NCBI RefSeq assembly: GCF_001468065.1
Contig: NZ_LNYZ01000002.1
Coordinates: 62,001-126,000 of the forward strand
DNA length: 64,000 nt
DNA from: Legionella steigerwaltii
GTDB taxonomy: Bacteria > Pseudomonadota > Gammaproteobacteria > Legionellales > Legionellaceae
Reading direction: 5' to 3'
In this document: positions 9,383 through 19,399 of the stretch, one piece after another
Position numbering within the stretch: the stretch's first letter is position 1
How the letters are laid out: every line of letters starts with the position of its first letter
Program-made: the position numbers and the translations under genes
Notes under the pieces: model-generated
What the model was told of the DNA's origin: nothing
Seen by the model: the letters and a program-made list of their open reading frames with translations, nothing else
The model's database searches: none

Positions 9383-10885
9383 ATGATTTCTCAAGAAGTA
9401 AAAAACTATTTGCCTGAATTAGCCCTGCGACAAAAACAAGCCAATAACATCATATATATTACCTTTTGGAGCCAATTTTCTGTATACGCGCTTAATACCA
9501 TATTGGTTTTATTTTTAACTCGTCCCGTCTGGTCTCAAGGTTTGGGTTATAGCCAAGCCAAAGCATATGCTTTCATTGGAGTAGCTCATGCGATGGGCTA
9601 TTTAATGCCTATGCTTGGAGGTTATATGGCGGACACGGTAGTCGGAATTAGACGATCGATACTTCTCGGAAGTATCATGTTGGCTACTGCTTATTTGCTC
9701 ATCATGATTAGTGGATATACTGTAAGTTCTCTGGGGGATACTTTTTTTATTGCTGCCTACGCATTTATTCCTGCGACCAACTCCCTTTTAATGGGAACCT
9801 CTTCAAGCATGGTATCACATATTTATTCCGATGATGCGGTTAAAGCAAAATCGGCCATGACTTACTATTACATAGCAATTAATGTGGGTGCATTATTAGC
9901 GACTTTAATCGCTCCCTTACTCTTTGAAAGCCGTTATGGCCCACTTTCTATTCTTACCTTATCTTTTGTAGGTAAATCAATTGCTGCCTTAAATTTTGCT
10001 AAACGCTACTCCATTTATGAAAATGTTATTTGGGGAAAAGATCAATCTAAGCTTTCTCAATCAGGCATCCTTCGTTTAATTGCCTACATAGTTACTATTT
10101 ATGCACTGACCTTATTTGCCTATTCTCATGTCTATATTGCAAGTACGATTATCGCCTCTGGTTGTGGGATAGGAATTGCATGGTTTTTAAAGAAAACGCT
10201 AACCCTTAAAGGGAACACACGCGAAAAACAAATGATTGCTCTTTTACTCATCGTTGAAGCAGTTGTGTTTTTTGTTATCTATAATCAAATGAATAGCACA
10301 TTAATTTTATTTGCCGAAAATAACTCTGATCATAATTTATTTGGTTTAACTGTTTCGCCTGCTCATTATCAAATACTCAATCCATTGCTTATCTTAGCTA
10401 TTGGTAGTCAGCTACCTCGTTTTTATAAACTTTTCCCTCATTTCACTATTCCCTATCAATTTGCTGCAGGTACTGCACTTGCTGGAATTGCACTTTTGGT
10501 TATGGCATTTGCTGCTTCGACCACTACTGATGGAATAATTAATGGCAACTACATTGCATTAACCTATATTCTTATTTCAATCGCGGAATTATGGGTCAGC
10601 GCCATTGGTTTAAGCATGGTAGGTCTGTATTGCGATAAAAATTCAATCGCTTTTGCCATGGGTGTATGGTACCTAGCAAGTTCTCTGGCGCATGCTATAT
10701 CAGGCAGAATTGCCGCTTGGGTTGCGATTCCAAACACTGTTCACTCTGCCATAGAAAGCCTACCCTACTATAAAAATTATTATTTAGTTTTAGGCATAAC
10801 CGCTATGGTACTTGGCACAGCCATGTATCTTTTCGCGTACATTTTACAAAAAATCATGAGAAAAAGAGGAGTTATTTTAGGTTAA
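9383..10885 (+). CDS. POT/PTR-family proton-dependent peptide transporter
   Basis: A roughly 500-residue membrane protein with some 12-14 hydrophobic segments. The PTR signature region is GGYMADTVVGIRRSILLGSIM (about 80-100), and a second family motif is YYIAINVGALLATLIAPLL (about 165-185). It would import di- and tripeptides with protons, in keeping with amino acids being the main Legionella nutrients. The ATG at 9383 is chosen because GAGGTGGG precedes it; an in-frame GTG at 9374 overlaps that ribosome site. It is probably co-transcribed with the methyltransferase upstream. Confidence 0.9.
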   Translation: MISQEVKNYLPELALRQKQANNIIYITFWSQFSVYALNTILVLFLTRPVWSQGLGYSQAKAYAFIGVAHAMGYLMPMLGGYMADTVVGIRRSILLGSIMLATAYLLIMISGYTVSSLGDTFFIAAYAFIPATNSLLMGTSSSMVSHIYSDDAVKAKSAMTYYYIAINVGALLATLIAPLLFESRYGPLSILTLSFVGKSIAALNFAKRYSIYENVIWGKDQSKLSQSGILRLIAYIVTIYALTLFAYSHVYIASTIIASGCGIGIAWFLKKTLTLKGNTREKQMIALLLIVEAVVFFVIYNQMNSTLILFAENNSDHNLFGLTVSPAHYQILNPLLILAIGSQLPRFYKLFPHFTIPYQFAAGTALAGIALLVMAFAASTTTDGIINGNYIALTYILISIAELWVSAIGLSMVGLYCDKNSIAFAMGVWYLASSLAHAISGRIAAWVAIPNTVHSAIESLPYYKNYYLVLGITAMVLGTAMYLFAYILQKIMRKRGVILG

Positions 10886-11034
10886 ATGTATAAAGATTTT
10901 TATTATCTCAATATGAATGTCCAAGATATTAGTGCACGCAGGTTGTACCATTTTTAATCTTAAAATCAATAAGGTACTTGCTTGTTTCTTACATAATTCG
11001 TACTATGTTTTTTTTTGATCATAGTGCCGATTAT

Positions 11035-12534
11035 ATGAAGATTTATTTTCAAAATATTACATTCCAGGGTAGCCCCTTAGTATGGGAACTGAATGAAAGT
11101 ACCCACCAGGCTACTTGCTTATTATATTGTATTAAAAAAGAGGCTAATTCTCGATTTGAACCTAAAATAGACTTTGAAATGTTTAAAGGGTTTCCTGGGG
11201 TAACTATTGATGATGGGAAAATTTTTATTAAAGATGTAAGAACTTTTAATGAAGCTTATCAAAGTTTAGAGCATCTTGATGAGTTAAAAGAAAAGATTCA
11301 ATCCAGAACCGCTATGCTTAGAAAGCAAAGTACATTTTTTCAACATGGAAAAGATCAAGCACTCCAAGGAGCTACCTCTTCTAATACTCGCAGACGCAGT
11401 GCATCCGCGGCCACCCTCCCCTTATATAGTCACATCATTTTGGATGAATTAATCAAAAATGATCAGACTAATTCTTCCTTATGGGGAGATACAGTGTCCT
11501 ATGAAAGCTATTTCGAGAAAAAAACAAGTAATGATGCCAAAGCACGTGAGGCTATTTTTTTAAAATCAATACCTTCTTTTTATATCATGGTGCAGTATGA
11601 AAAAAATCAACACCTTTATCCTTTAAAATCAAAGCTGATTAAAGAAATTCGAAAATTGTTAGATGAACTTGATCCAATTTACATGACCTGGTGTACCCAG
11701 GAAATGACTTATACTAGCAGAGAATCAGTTTTTCATTATTTTCAAGATGCAGTGTTAGAAGCCATGTTGAATGGAACATTTAATAATAAGGCAACTGAAT
11801 TTGAAGCACCCGAACTAGAAAAGTTAAATCCTGCACTAAGAGAATATGCAATAGAAAAGGCCCGTGCTTTACGTGCTGAGTTAATGCTAATGAAATTCAA
11901 TATATTAATTAATCCGGAATTGCCTTCGGAGCTTGCACTTAACAAAAAAGAAGCAAAAAAAACTCAGCCTGAAATTACTTCTTTTCGTAAGTTTATGCTT
12001 AAACAGCCTATAGAAGCCATTGAAGAGATAAAACAAAAACTAAAAAAGATGGCTGATTTGATTATTCAATCCGGGATTGTTGAGGAATCGAGTCTAAAAC
12101 TAAGTACACAACTAAATCATGAATTAAGTAGTAAAGCACCGGTGATCATGGGTTTTCATTCATTTCAAGCATTATTACACATTCAATTGGACAAGCAATT
12201 GACCAGTAATAAAAAAGAGTTAATCCCTGATATTACTACTAAAGTGGCAAAAGAAACGATAATTCAAATAAATCAAACTTTTGGAACCTCACATAGCCAA
12301 TATATTGCACCATTATCAAAAGTGGTGGATAGTGATTTTTACTTGTGCAAAGAAGGGGCTGAGCAATTAGCTGTTGAATTGGCAGAAATTAAGCTGAAAC
12401 ATCCTAAGGATGAGAAAAAAGTACTTGCTTATGGCCATGCTATAGCGGATAAGGTAGTGAGTTTCTTGCAACATCAATTACATGAGTATATTCCGACACA
12501 AGAACAACCCGAAGCGTCAAGAATGTCTATGTAA
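11035..12534 (+). CDS. Hypothetical protein, possible Dot/Icm effector
   Basis: I do not recognise this protein of about 499 residues. It is hydrophilic and mostly helical by composition (many K, E, L and Q), with no signal peptide or membrane segment and a low-complexity basic patch TRRRSASAATLP near residue 125. The tail PTQEQPEASRMSM is short, polar and flexible, as in many Legionella translocated proteins, but that is only suggestive. The frame is open from a TTG at 10978, with ATGs at 11005 and 11035; none has a good ribosome site, so the start is uncertain. It stands alone between the POT carrier and a terminator hairpin. Confidence 0.6.
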   Translation: MKIYFQNITFQGSPLVWELNESTHQATCLLYCIKKEANSRFEPKIDFEMFKGFPGVTIDDGKIFIKDVRTFNEAYQSLEHLDELKEKIQSRTAMLRKQSTFFQHGKDQALQGATSSNTRRRSASAATLPLYSHIILDELIKNDQTNSSLWGDTVSYESYFEKKTSNDAKAREAIFLKSIPSFYIMVQYEKNQHLYPLKSKLIKEIRKLLDELDPIYMTWCTQEMTYTSRESVFHYFQDAVLEAMLNGTFNNKATEFEAPELEKLNPALREYAIEKARALRAELMLMKFNILINPELPSELALNKKEAKKTQPEITSFRKFMLKQPIEAIEEIKQKLKKMADLIIQSGIVEESSLKLSTQLNHELSSKAPVIMGFHSFQALLHIQLDKQLTSNKKELIPDITTKVAKETIIQINQTFGTSHSQYIAPLSKVVDSDFYLCKEGAEQLAVELAEIKLKHPKDEKKVLAYGHAIADKVVSFLQHQLHEYIPTQEQPEASRMSM

Positions 12535-12582
12535 AGCCATTGCTCGCGTACTATAGCTTGGGGCATGCACCCAGATGTAGTA

Positions 12583-12612
12583 AACTGTCTTGAAAAAACT
12601 TTCAAGACAGTT
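12583..12612 (+). terminator. Terminator-like hairpin after the 11035 gene
   Basis: A 13-bp perfect stem (12583-12595 with 12600-12612) with an AAAC loop lies 48 bp after the stop codon, followed by ACTACTTT. It also lies beyond the end of convergent lipA. Confidence 0.6.
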
Positions 12613-12650
12613 ACTACTTTAAATTCAGTACCGAGCACAAAAATATAAAA

Positions 12651-13640
12651 TTAATCGTCTAAACCCAAATTATCCTGCTTAAAGATTCTATCGGCACGAT
12701 AACTTGAACGAACTAAAGGACCTGAGGCTACCTCAAAAAAACCCTTCTTCAATCCGATCTGTCTTAGCTCAGCAAAAGTTTCAGGAGTCACGTAACGCGC
12801 AATAGGTAAATGGTTTTTTGTGGGTTGCAAGTATTGTCCAAGAGTAAGAATATCTACATTATGTGCTCGCAAATCATCCATTGTTTGCACAATTTCTTCA
12901 TCGGTTTCACCCAGGCCTAACATCAAACTAGTTTTTGTCAATACATCCGGTCTATAACGCTTTGCGTATGCAAGTACCTTTAATGTCTGCGCATAACCTG
13001 CTCTATTATCGCGAACTGGATGAGTCAAACGCTCCACGGTTTCTACATTTTGTGCAAACACATCAACACCACTATCCAGTAATACTGCAATATCTCTTTC
13101 TACGCCTTGGAAATCAGGAGTTAGTGCTTCTACTTTGGTTTTTGGAGAACGTTGTTTAATCGCTTGTATCGTACGTGCATAATGATTTGCACCCCCATCA
13201 GGCAAGTCATCTCTATTTACAGAGGTTAATACTACATAATCCAGATTCATTAATGCTACGGTATTTGCTGTATTTTCTGGCTCTTGAACGTCTAACCAAC
13301 CATGAGGATTACCAGTATCTACAGCACAAAAACGACATGCACGAGTGCAGACAGCGCCCATTAACATGATTGTTGCAGTACCATGTGACCAACACTCAGA
13401 AATATTAGGGCATTTTGCTTCTTCACAAACAGTGGACAGGCGGTGTTTTTGCACTTGTTCTTTTACCTGGTGATATGCTGGAGTAGTATGGTTTACCACG
13501 CGTAACCATTTAGGTTTAGGCAAACGCTCATATGCATCTCCTGTTGCTTTTACGCCATCTTTAATCGCTGTTACACCATGAGATGTTTTATATTTTTGTC
13601 CGCTCTCTACAACAACGGGAATATCAATGAGCTTACTCAT
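12651..13640 (-). CDS. lipA: Lipoyl synthase
   Basis: A 329-residue radical SAM enzyme that inserts two sulfurs into octanoyl groups on 2-oxoacid dehydrogenases and GcvH. The auxiliary cluster motif [12 protein letters not shown] (CX4CX5C) comes before the radical SAM motif CTRACRFC (CX3CX2C). Further family segments are [18 protein letters not shown] and [11 protein letters not shown], and the C-terminal RSSYRAD serine motif is present. AGGTGATAAC precedes the ATG. It appears to be a single-gene unit, convergent with the 11035 gene. Confidence 0.97.
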   Translation of the reverse strand: MSKLIDIPVVVESGQKYKTSHGVTAIKDGVKATGDAYERLPKPKWLRVVNHTTPAYHQVKEQVQKHRLSTVCEEAKCPNISECWSHGTATIMLMGAVCTRACRFCAVDTGNPHGWLDVQEPENTANTVALMNLDYVVLTSVNRDDLPDGGANHYARTIQAIKQRSPKTKVEALTPDFQGVERDIAVLLDSGVDVFAQNVETVERLTHPVRDNRAGYAQTLKVLAYAKRYRPDVLTKTSLMLGLGETDEEIVQTMDDLRAHNVDILTLGQYLQPTKNHLPIARYVTPETFAELRQIGLKKGFFEVASGPLVRSSYRADRIFKQDNLGLDD

Positions 13641-13802
13641 GTTATCACCTGAAAAACAAAGGTAAGTGCTCAGCCCCTATCAGGGAACGGTCGTATTTCT
13701 CGCAACCCGAACTCAAATCCAACCGTTCGAATAAAAATTGACCCAGGGGCCAGAGCTATTACAAACAAAGAGAGATGATAATCCCAAATCATCAAAATAA
13801 GA

Positions 13803-14972
13803 TCAAGTCAAATTTAAAAAGTAACCACAAACCATCAAGATAAATAAAGTCAGCATTGATATTCCAAAGCAAGACAATACATAGGGATAAGCAATTAAAC
13901 TGACAGCAATCGCAATCATAAACAATAAGCCAATGTTCACTAACTTTGTCTTTAACGCAGCAAAACGCCCTATCTTAAGTAAGGCAAAATAGACAACTAA
14001 AATCAAAATTAAAGGAAGTATGTACACGCCCTGGTAAAGCAATTGATACATGCTTGCTTGCCAAGTTGTTACATGTTGATCATTTAACCATTGTTCGAAG
14101 ATAGTGGACCAGTTCATGACGCAAGTTTGTTGATAGATTGTAGTGATTAATCCTAATAAAAAAGCCAATAAAAAATATAAAGTTCCAGAAGCCTGTTTTT
14201 TTAAATAGTACATCACGAAGTAAAGAGTCATTATACCTAATAAAGCAGCAGGAATACGCAACCAGGGCAACAATTCAAAAAAAGCATTGGTATAAACCTG
14301 TTGAAAATAATGAACTACTGCCACCGAAAAGATAAATAAAAGACTCGCGATAAGCTGTTTTTTCTTCTGGGTTTCAATTAAAAGAAAAGCAAGAAATCCA
14401 GCAAAGCAAAAGAATGCGCAAGGGCTAAAAGAATCCATAAATGCGATGGTAATTGTAAACCGTAGCCTTGAAGGCTTTTCTATCAATCCAGTAATAAATC
14501 GATTTGCATTGGCCAAATGCCGCAAAGCATTCACTGTTGCCTGCGTTAACGTACCTTTTTTTTCAATTTGTTGTTTGCAATAATTAATTGCCTGTAATAA
14601 ATCTTTTCCAGTGGTTTCTGCTGACTCAAAGCCTACCCAACGTGAATTACAAAAAAAGATGGACGGAACAGAAAAATCATCCATTTGTTGTTCGCTTAAT
14701 AATTGATAAAAACGAGTCAATGCATTTTTATCCTGATTAATGTAATACCGTTGGATATGGAGATCAGGATGCTTCGATTCTATATCACGAAAAAATGCAT
14801 CCGCTTTCTGACAATGGGGACAAGTGGATGACATAAACATTTCTATATTGATAACAACCTGGTTATCTGCGCTTTTAGAATACCATGTGGGCGATAATTC
14901 AGTAGCCCACACAGGAGCATGGAATATCAGGATAATTAAGAGCAATCGGAAGACTGTTTTCATATGAGTCAT
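13803..14972 (-). CDS. Exported thioredoxin-fold domain fused to a DsbD/CcdA-like membrane domain
   Basis: A 389-residue protein. A signal peptide (MKTVFRLLLIILIFHAPVWA, from the second Met) leads to a thioredoxin-like domain with the redox pair CPHC at 51-54 and a cis-Pro loop near SVPSIFFC. From about 165 there are 6-8 membrane segments including DSFSPCAFFCFAGF and a later QQTCVMNW, the two cysteine positions expected of DsbD-beta/CcdA electron carriers. It could pass reducing power across the inner membrane to a periplasmic partner. The domain order (thioredoxin first, then the transporter) differs from DsbD. No clear ribosome site; the start may be Met4. Confidence 0.75.
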   Translation of the reverse strand: MTHMKTVFRLLLIILIFHAPVWATELSPTWYSKSADNQVVINIEMFMSSTCPHCQKADAFFRDIESKHPDLHIQRYYINQDKNALTRFYQLLSEQQMDDFSVPSIFFCNSRWVGFESAETTGKDLLQAINYCKQQIEKKGTLTQATVNALRHLANANRFITGLIEKPSRLRFTITIAFMDSFSPCAFFCFAGFLAFLLIETQKKKQLIASLLFIFSVAVVHYFQQVYTNAFFELLPWLRIPAALLGIMTLYFVMYYLKKQASGTLYFLLAFLLGLITTIYQQTCVMNWSTIFEQWLNDQHVTTWQASMYQLLYQGVYILPLILILVVYFALLKIGRFAALKTKLVNIGLLFMIAIAVSLIAYPYVLSCFGISMLTLFILMVCGYFLNLT

Positions 14973-15016
14973 AAGTGCATTAAAAAAGATACTATATCAT
15001 CCCAAAAAAAATTCTG

Positions 15017-15457
15017 TTAATAGGTATGAATGTAATTTTCTAAATGCTCAATAACTCTAGCCTTATCTTCTAATAAATGATAAAGCACGTCACCTATGGA
15101 TAAAATGGCTATAAGCTCATCATTTTCATCACGAATTAACACATGTCTTCTTTTTGTTGCAGTCATTGCCTGCATCGCTTTTTCAACAACATCATTAGGG
15201 CTAAGAATAGTGATGTCCTTGTTGACTACATCAGAAACTTTTCCTTTCTCTAGATTAACGCACTTGTGCAGGCAAGAGCGTACTATATCCCGCTCACTCA
15301 CTATACCTACTAATTTGTTATCATTATCCACTACAACCAATGCCCCTATATCGTATTCCGTCATTATATCAATACTTTTTTTCACAGAATCGTCTGGATG
15401 GATATAGATAATTTTTCGTCTCGGCATTGGCAACGCATTATGAATTAGGTCAGCCAT
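15017..15457 (-). CDS. CBS-domain protein
   Basis: A 146-residue protein made of two CBS motifs: about 13-62 (HPDDSVKKSIDIMTEYDIGALVVVDNDNKLVGIVSERDIV) and about 75-130 (LSPNDVVEKAMQAMTATKRRHVLIRD). Paired CBS motifs bind adenosine nucleotides and sense energy state or regulate a partner. No enzyme domain is attached. The ATG at 15457 is chosen over the one at 15469 because GGAGA lies 6 bp upstream of it. A BON lipoprotein gene precedes it on the same strand. Confidence 0.88.
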   Translation of the reverse strand: MADLIHNALPMPRRKIIYIHPDDSVKKSIDIMTEYDIGALVVVDNDNKLVGIVSERDIVRSCLHKCVNLEKGKVSDVVNKDITILSPNDVVEKAMQAMTATKRRHVLIRDENDELIAILSIGDVLYHLLEDKARVIEHLENYIHTY

Positions 15458-15522
15458 TTTATTCTCCATTTGAATACACTTAACCTATTTTATAAATATA
15501 GTACAAATGGAGAACATTTAAG

Positions 15523-15846
15523 CTACGGACGAATAATTATATTATTTTCGACTGCTCGTACACCTGGGACCTGGCGCGCTATCTGCTCTGCGATATCACT
15601 TTGGCGAATTTTCTTTACGTATCCAGTCAAAATCACAACATCTTGTCTTGTTTGCACACGCACATGAGCGATCGCTGGATCCTCATTACGCATCAAAGCT
15701 TCTTGTACAGTTTGCCCTAAATTTGCACCCGAAGTAATTGACGGCGTAAAAGGTCTAAATAAATTGGAAGTTGCCTGATTTGACTGACAACCAGCTAATG
15801 AGAATAGGAAAAAAACAACCAGCGTATTAAGTAAATACTTTTGCAT
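15523..15846 (-). CDS. BON-domain lipoprotein
   Basis: About 107 residues. The start MQKYLLNTLVVFFLFSLAGC is a lipoprotein signal with lipobox LAGC, followed by one BON domain (VQEALMRNEDPAIAHVRVQTRQDVVILTGYV to the end). BON domains bind membranes or phospholipid surfaces; single-BON proteins often belong to envelope stress responses. The ATG at 15846 is chosen because TTGGAGAC precedes it. It may be read together with the CBS gene 65 bp downstream. Confidence 0.85.
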   Translation of the reverse strand: MQKYLLNTLVVFFLFSLAGCQSNQATSNLFRPFTPSITSGANLGQTVQEALMRNEDPAIAHVRVQTRQDVVILTGYVKKIRQSDIAEQIARQVPGVRAVENNIIIRP

Positions 15847-16037
15847 AAAAGTCTCCAATATCAATCCAAACAATCTATCTATACTTAGTGCAATGATTTA
15901 TTTCATTTCTATAGCCTTGGTAGCTGTAGTGGTAACACAAGTAAAGTGAGTAGTATGTACTTTAACTGATTAATATACAAATAAATATCTAAGAGACTAT
16001 ACTATTTTATAAGAATAACAGTGATAAGACTGAACCC

Positions 16038-17828
16038 ATGAAAAAAAAGGCTCATGTTGTTCCAAAAGAAAATAAGTCATCACAAAAAAGAAAAGCAAAA
16101 AAGGGACACGCAACGCCCCTAAATCGCAAAAAAAATGCAGCTTCTACATATGATATTTTTAATTTAATCGATAAATATTACCAAGCCAACCTGGGGAAAT
16201 TTACTGCAAGTATTAGCCCAGCTTCAGTAGCAACCTCATATTTTTCATGGGGAGCCCAACTTTTGCAAGCTCCAGGCACATTCATGAAATTAAATTTTTA
16301 TCCTTTTTTACATTGTGCTGATTTTACTAAACGACTTATAAATCATGATAAACCCGGCAACGGCGAAGATGTACGTTTTCATACGGATAAATGGAGGCTC
16401 TATCCCTGGCGTTTGTGGGCAGAGCAATTTTTACAAATTGAAGATTGGTGTTTAAATGCAGCAAATGAAATTCCTGGATTAAATGAACCCAATCGACGCA
16501 TAGTCTCATTCACAATAAAACAACTCCTTGATGCAATATCCCCCTCCAATTTTGTTCTCACTAATCCAGATTTGTTGCAAGAAACATTAAATTCATATGG
16601 AGAAAATTTAATTCGTGGAACGCAATTGGGTTTGCAAGATTTCTTTGAAAAATTAACGGGTACTCCCCCGGCTGGGGTTGAGCATTTTATTCCTGGGAAA
16701 CACGTTGCACGGACAAAAGGTAAAGTTGTCTTTAAAAATCATTTAATTGAGTTGATACAATATGAAGCACAGACCCAAAAAGTGTATAAAGAACCTCTAT
16801 TAATCATCCCTGCCTGGATCATGAAATATTACATTCTTGATCTTCTTCCTGAAAACTCACTAGTGAATTGGTTGGTTCAACAAGGTCATACTGTATTCAC
16901 GGTTTCCTGGTTAAATCCAACCTCTAAAGATAGAAACTTAGCGATTGATGATTATTACCGACAAGGAGCTATGGCTGCGATCGATAAAATATCAGCCATA
17001 ATACCCAATACAAAAATTCATTTAATGGGGTATTGCATTGGTGGAACTTTGGCTCTGATTACCGCAGCAACTATGGCTAAAGACCGTGATAAACGACTCA
17101 AAAGTCTTTCTCTGCTCGCCGCTCAAGGCGATTTCACCGAGGCAGGCGAATTATTACTTTTTATTAATAACAGTCAGGTATCTTTCCTGGAAAACATTAT
17201 GTGGGAAAAAGGTTATTTAGATACTAAACTCATGGCTGGAAGTTTCCAAATGTTGCGCTCATATGATTTGATTTGGTCAAAGATGGTACAAGATTACATG
17301 CATGGAACGCAAAGAGGAATGATTGCTTTACTTGCCTGGAATGCGGATACAACACGTATGCCTTATAAAATGCATAGTGAATATCTTGAAAAGCTATTCC
17401 TTAAAAATGAATTCTCTGAGGGACAATACACTGTTGAAGGAAAACATATCGCACCAGAAAATATCAGATTGCCCGCTTTCGTTGTCAGTACTGAAAAAGA
17501 TCATGTGAGTCCTTGGAAGTCTGTTTATAAAACTCATTCATTGATTAAGCGGGAAGATATTACTTTTGTTTTGACTAATGGAGGTCATAATGCAGGTATA
17601 GTAAGTGAACCGGGGCACCCAGGACGAAGTTATTTGATTCGTGAACAAAAAAAAGAAGAAACATATATTTCACCCGAACATTGGTTAGAAATTGCAGAGC
17701 ATAGGAAGGGTTCATGGTGGATTGCCTGGCATGAGTGGTTGGTAAAACAATCTAATGAGATGAAATCACCGCCTCTGATTGATAAAAATTTACCTGATGC
17801 TCCAGGAGAATACGTGTTACAAAAATAA
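16038..17828 (+). CDS. phaC: Poly(3-hydroxyalkanoate) synthase, class I
   Basis: A 596-residue polymerase that links hydroxyacyl-CoA units into storage polyester. After a lysine-rich N-terminal tail (1-35) come the PhaC N-domain and an alpha/beta-hydrolase core. The lipase-like box GYCIGG puts the catalytic cysteine at 333. The catalytic Asp region is STEKDHVSPW and the His region is LTNGGHNAGIV, and the conserved HWLEIAEHRKGSWW is near the end. Polyhydroxybutyrate granules are a carbon store in the Legionella transmissive phase. A DnaJ-like gene follows after 31 bp, so chaperone and synthase are probably co-transcribed. Confidence 0.95.
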   Translation: MKKKAHVVPKENKSSQKRKAKKGHATPLNRKKNAASTYDIFNLIDKYYQANLGKFTASISPASVATSYFSWGAQLLQAPGTFMKLNFYPFLHCADFTKRLINHDKPGNGEDVRFHTDKWRLYPWRLWAEQFLQIEDWCLNAANEIPGLNEPNRRIVSFTIKQLLDAISPSNFVLTNPDLLQETLNSYGENLIRGTQLGLQDFFEKLTGTPPAGVEHFIPGKHVARTKGKVVFKNHLIELIQYEAQTQKVYKEPLLIIPAWIMKYYILDLLPENSLVNWLVQQGHTVFTVSWLNPTSKDRNLAIDDYYRQGAMAAIDKISAIIPNTKIHLMGYCIGGTLALITAATMAKDRDKRLKSLSLLAAQGDFTEAGELLLFINNSQVSFLENIMWEKGYLDTKLMAGSFQMLRSYDLIWSKMVQDYMHGTQRGMIALLAWNADTTRMPYKMHSEYLEKLFLKNEFSEGQYTVEGKHIAPENIRLPAFVVSTEKDHVSPWKSVYKTHSLIKREDITFVLTNGGHNAGIVSEPGHPGRSYLIREQKKEETYISPEHWLEIAEHRKGSWWIAWHEWLVKQSNEMKSPPLIDKNLPDAPGEYVLQK

Positions 17829-17859
17829 TAAAAATAATTTTTAAATTGAGTATAAAAAC

Positions 17860-18750
17860 ATGGATAAAGACTATTACAAAATAATGGGAGTAGGTGAAGA
17901 TGCCACCGAAAAAGACATTAAGATGGCATATCGAAAGCTGGCTCGAAAATATCATCCTGATATAAGTAAAGAACCCAACGCAGAAGAGCAATTTAAAGCA
18001 ATGGGGGAAGCTTACGAGGTTTTAAGAGATCCTGTAAAAAGAGCAGAATATGATAAGTATCGAAAAAACAAAGCGTTTTACCAACAAGAAGCACATAACC
18101 AATGGCGTCCTGAAGGCTCCGATCATTACTACAGTGGTCCATTAAATGAGGATTTATTTGAAACATTATTTGGTCATTCCCGCTACCGCCAGCAACCGAT
18201 GGCAGGCCAGGATTATCATGGAAAAATAAATATTAGCTTAGAAGAGGCATTTTCAGGAACGGTTAAAAACATCCAGATTCCTATCGCACACGACTCACAA
18301 GCCAGCATGCAAACTTTAAAAGTGAAAATACCAGCAGGAGTAAAATCAGAACAACAAATTCGCCTGGCTGGCCAAGGCGCACCAGGCATACATGGAGGTC
18401 CTCGTGGTGATATTTACTTAACGATACATGTTGATAAACATCCTCTTTTTGATGTAATGGATAGTGATATCTATCTCACGCTACCTGTTACCCCATGGGA
18501 AGCTGCTTTAGGAACAACCGTAGTAGTTCCCACTTTGGGAGGAAAAATCGATTTAAAAATCCCTCCTGGATCTCAAGGAGGACAAAAATTAAGACTGAAA
18601 AATCGTGGTTTACCAGGAACAACCACTGGACATCAATATGTCCTTCTAAAAATTATTACTCCGCCGCCAACAACTGAAGATGCAAAAGAGCTCTATGAAA
18701 AGATGGCACAGGTAATGCCTTTTAATCCACGCGACAAGATGGGGGTATAA
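17860..18750 (+). CDS. cbpA: CbpA, DnaJ-family co-chaperone / curved DNA-binding protein
   Basis: A 296-residue protein. The J domain (1-65) has the HPD tripeptide at 32-34, which stimulates DnaK. A linker follows, then two C-terminal substrate-binding subdomains starting near [21 protein letters not shown] and containing [19 protein letters not shown] and [19 protein letters not shown]. There is no zinc-finger domain, which separates CbpA from DnaJ. The inhibitor cbpM begins 3 bp after its stop. phaC lies just upstream, so this chaperone may serve granule formation as well as stress. Confidence 0.93.
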   Translation: MDKDYYKIMGVGEDATEKDIKMAYRKLARKYHPDISKEPNAEEQFKAMGEAYEVLRDPVKRAEYDKYRKNKAFYQQEAHNQWRPEGSDHYYSGPLNEDLFETLFGHSRYRQQPMAGQDYHGKINISLEEAFSGTVKNIQIPIAHDSQASMQTLKVKIPAGVKSEQQIRLAGQGAPGIHGGPRGDIYLTIHVDKHPLFDVMDSDIYLTLPVTPWEAALGTTVVVPTLGGKIDLKIPPGSQGGQKLRLKNRGLPGTTTGHQYVLLKIITPPPTTEDAKELYEKMAQVMPFNPRDKMGV

Positions 18751-18752
18751 GC

Positions 18753-19067
18753 ATGAAACAAGACAATACAATAATTGGCGTGCTTATTGAAGAAACCACA
18801 ACTATTTCATTCAATGAGGTATGTCAAAAATATCGTATACCTAAAGAATTATTGCTTGAAATGGTCGAATATGGCTTATTTTCAATCAAGACAACACAAA
18901 CAGAACACCTGAAATTAAATCAAAAAGATCTACGTAAAATTGAATCTGCCTTTCGTTTACATCAAGATTTAGGAATCAATCTACCAGGAGTAGCACTTGC
19001 ATTAGATCTATTGGAAAAAATAGATCAATTAAATGAAGAGCTTAATATTTTGCGCAAACATTTTTGA
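18753..19067 (+). CDS. cbpM: CbpM, modulator of CbpA
   Basis: A 104-residue MerR-like helical protein (FNEVCQKYRIPKELLLEMVEYGLF, then a C-terminal helix LALDLLEKIDQLNEELNILRKHF). CbpM binds the CbpA J domain and blocks both its DnaK stimulation and its DNA binding. Length, sequence pattern and position directly after cbpA support the call. Confidence 0.9.
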   Translation: MKQDNTIIGVLIEETTTISFNEVCQKYRIPKELLLEMVEYGLFSIKTTQTEHLKLNQKDLRKIESAFRLHQDLGINLPGVALALDLLEKIDQLNEELNILRKHF

Positions 19068-19154
19068 TTTGTTCCGCTTTATTAAGTCTAGTTGCTTGCA
19101 CTGAACCTTCTACACATCTCTTAAAACCCTGTCCAATCTGCTCCCCGACGTCTC

Positions 19155-19211
19155 GCGGCTTGTCCGCGGGATCCAGGAAAACTTCACTACTAGACCCCGA
19201 GGACAAGCCGC
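19155..19211. repeat. Intergenic palindromic repeat (GC-rich)
   Basis: GCGGCTTGTCCGCGGG begins the left arm (19155-19176). The right arm (19190-19211) is its reverse complement with 3 mismatches in 22 bases, around a 13-base loop. It is noticeably GC-richer than its surroundings and resembles dispersed REP-like elements. Short reading frames across it on both strands are by-products of its composition. The remaining DNA from 19068 to 19399 shows nothing else. Confidence 0.6.
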
Positions 19212-19399
19212 AGGGCGTAAGCAGAGAAGCAATCAAGAGTCAGCTGCTTGCAGCCAGGCTACAAAACACGCAAACACTATTTTTAAACGTTTCTTAGAAT
19301 AACAAAAAATCATATAAAAATTACGCAAGCAGATATTGCTACACATTGCGAAATGGTAATACAATGGTTAAAGGACACTCTTTTAACTAAGCAAAATCT

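Noticed and set aside
12935-13369. Two plus-strand frames opposite lipA
   Set aside because: They are antisense by-products of a well-conserved lipA gene and have no ribosome sites.
19064-19297. A plus-strand frame starting MICSALLSLVACTEPSTH, lipoprotein-like
   Set aside because: It overlaps the end of cbpM, lacks a ribosome site and runs through a GC-rich palindromic repeat that opens frames on both strands.
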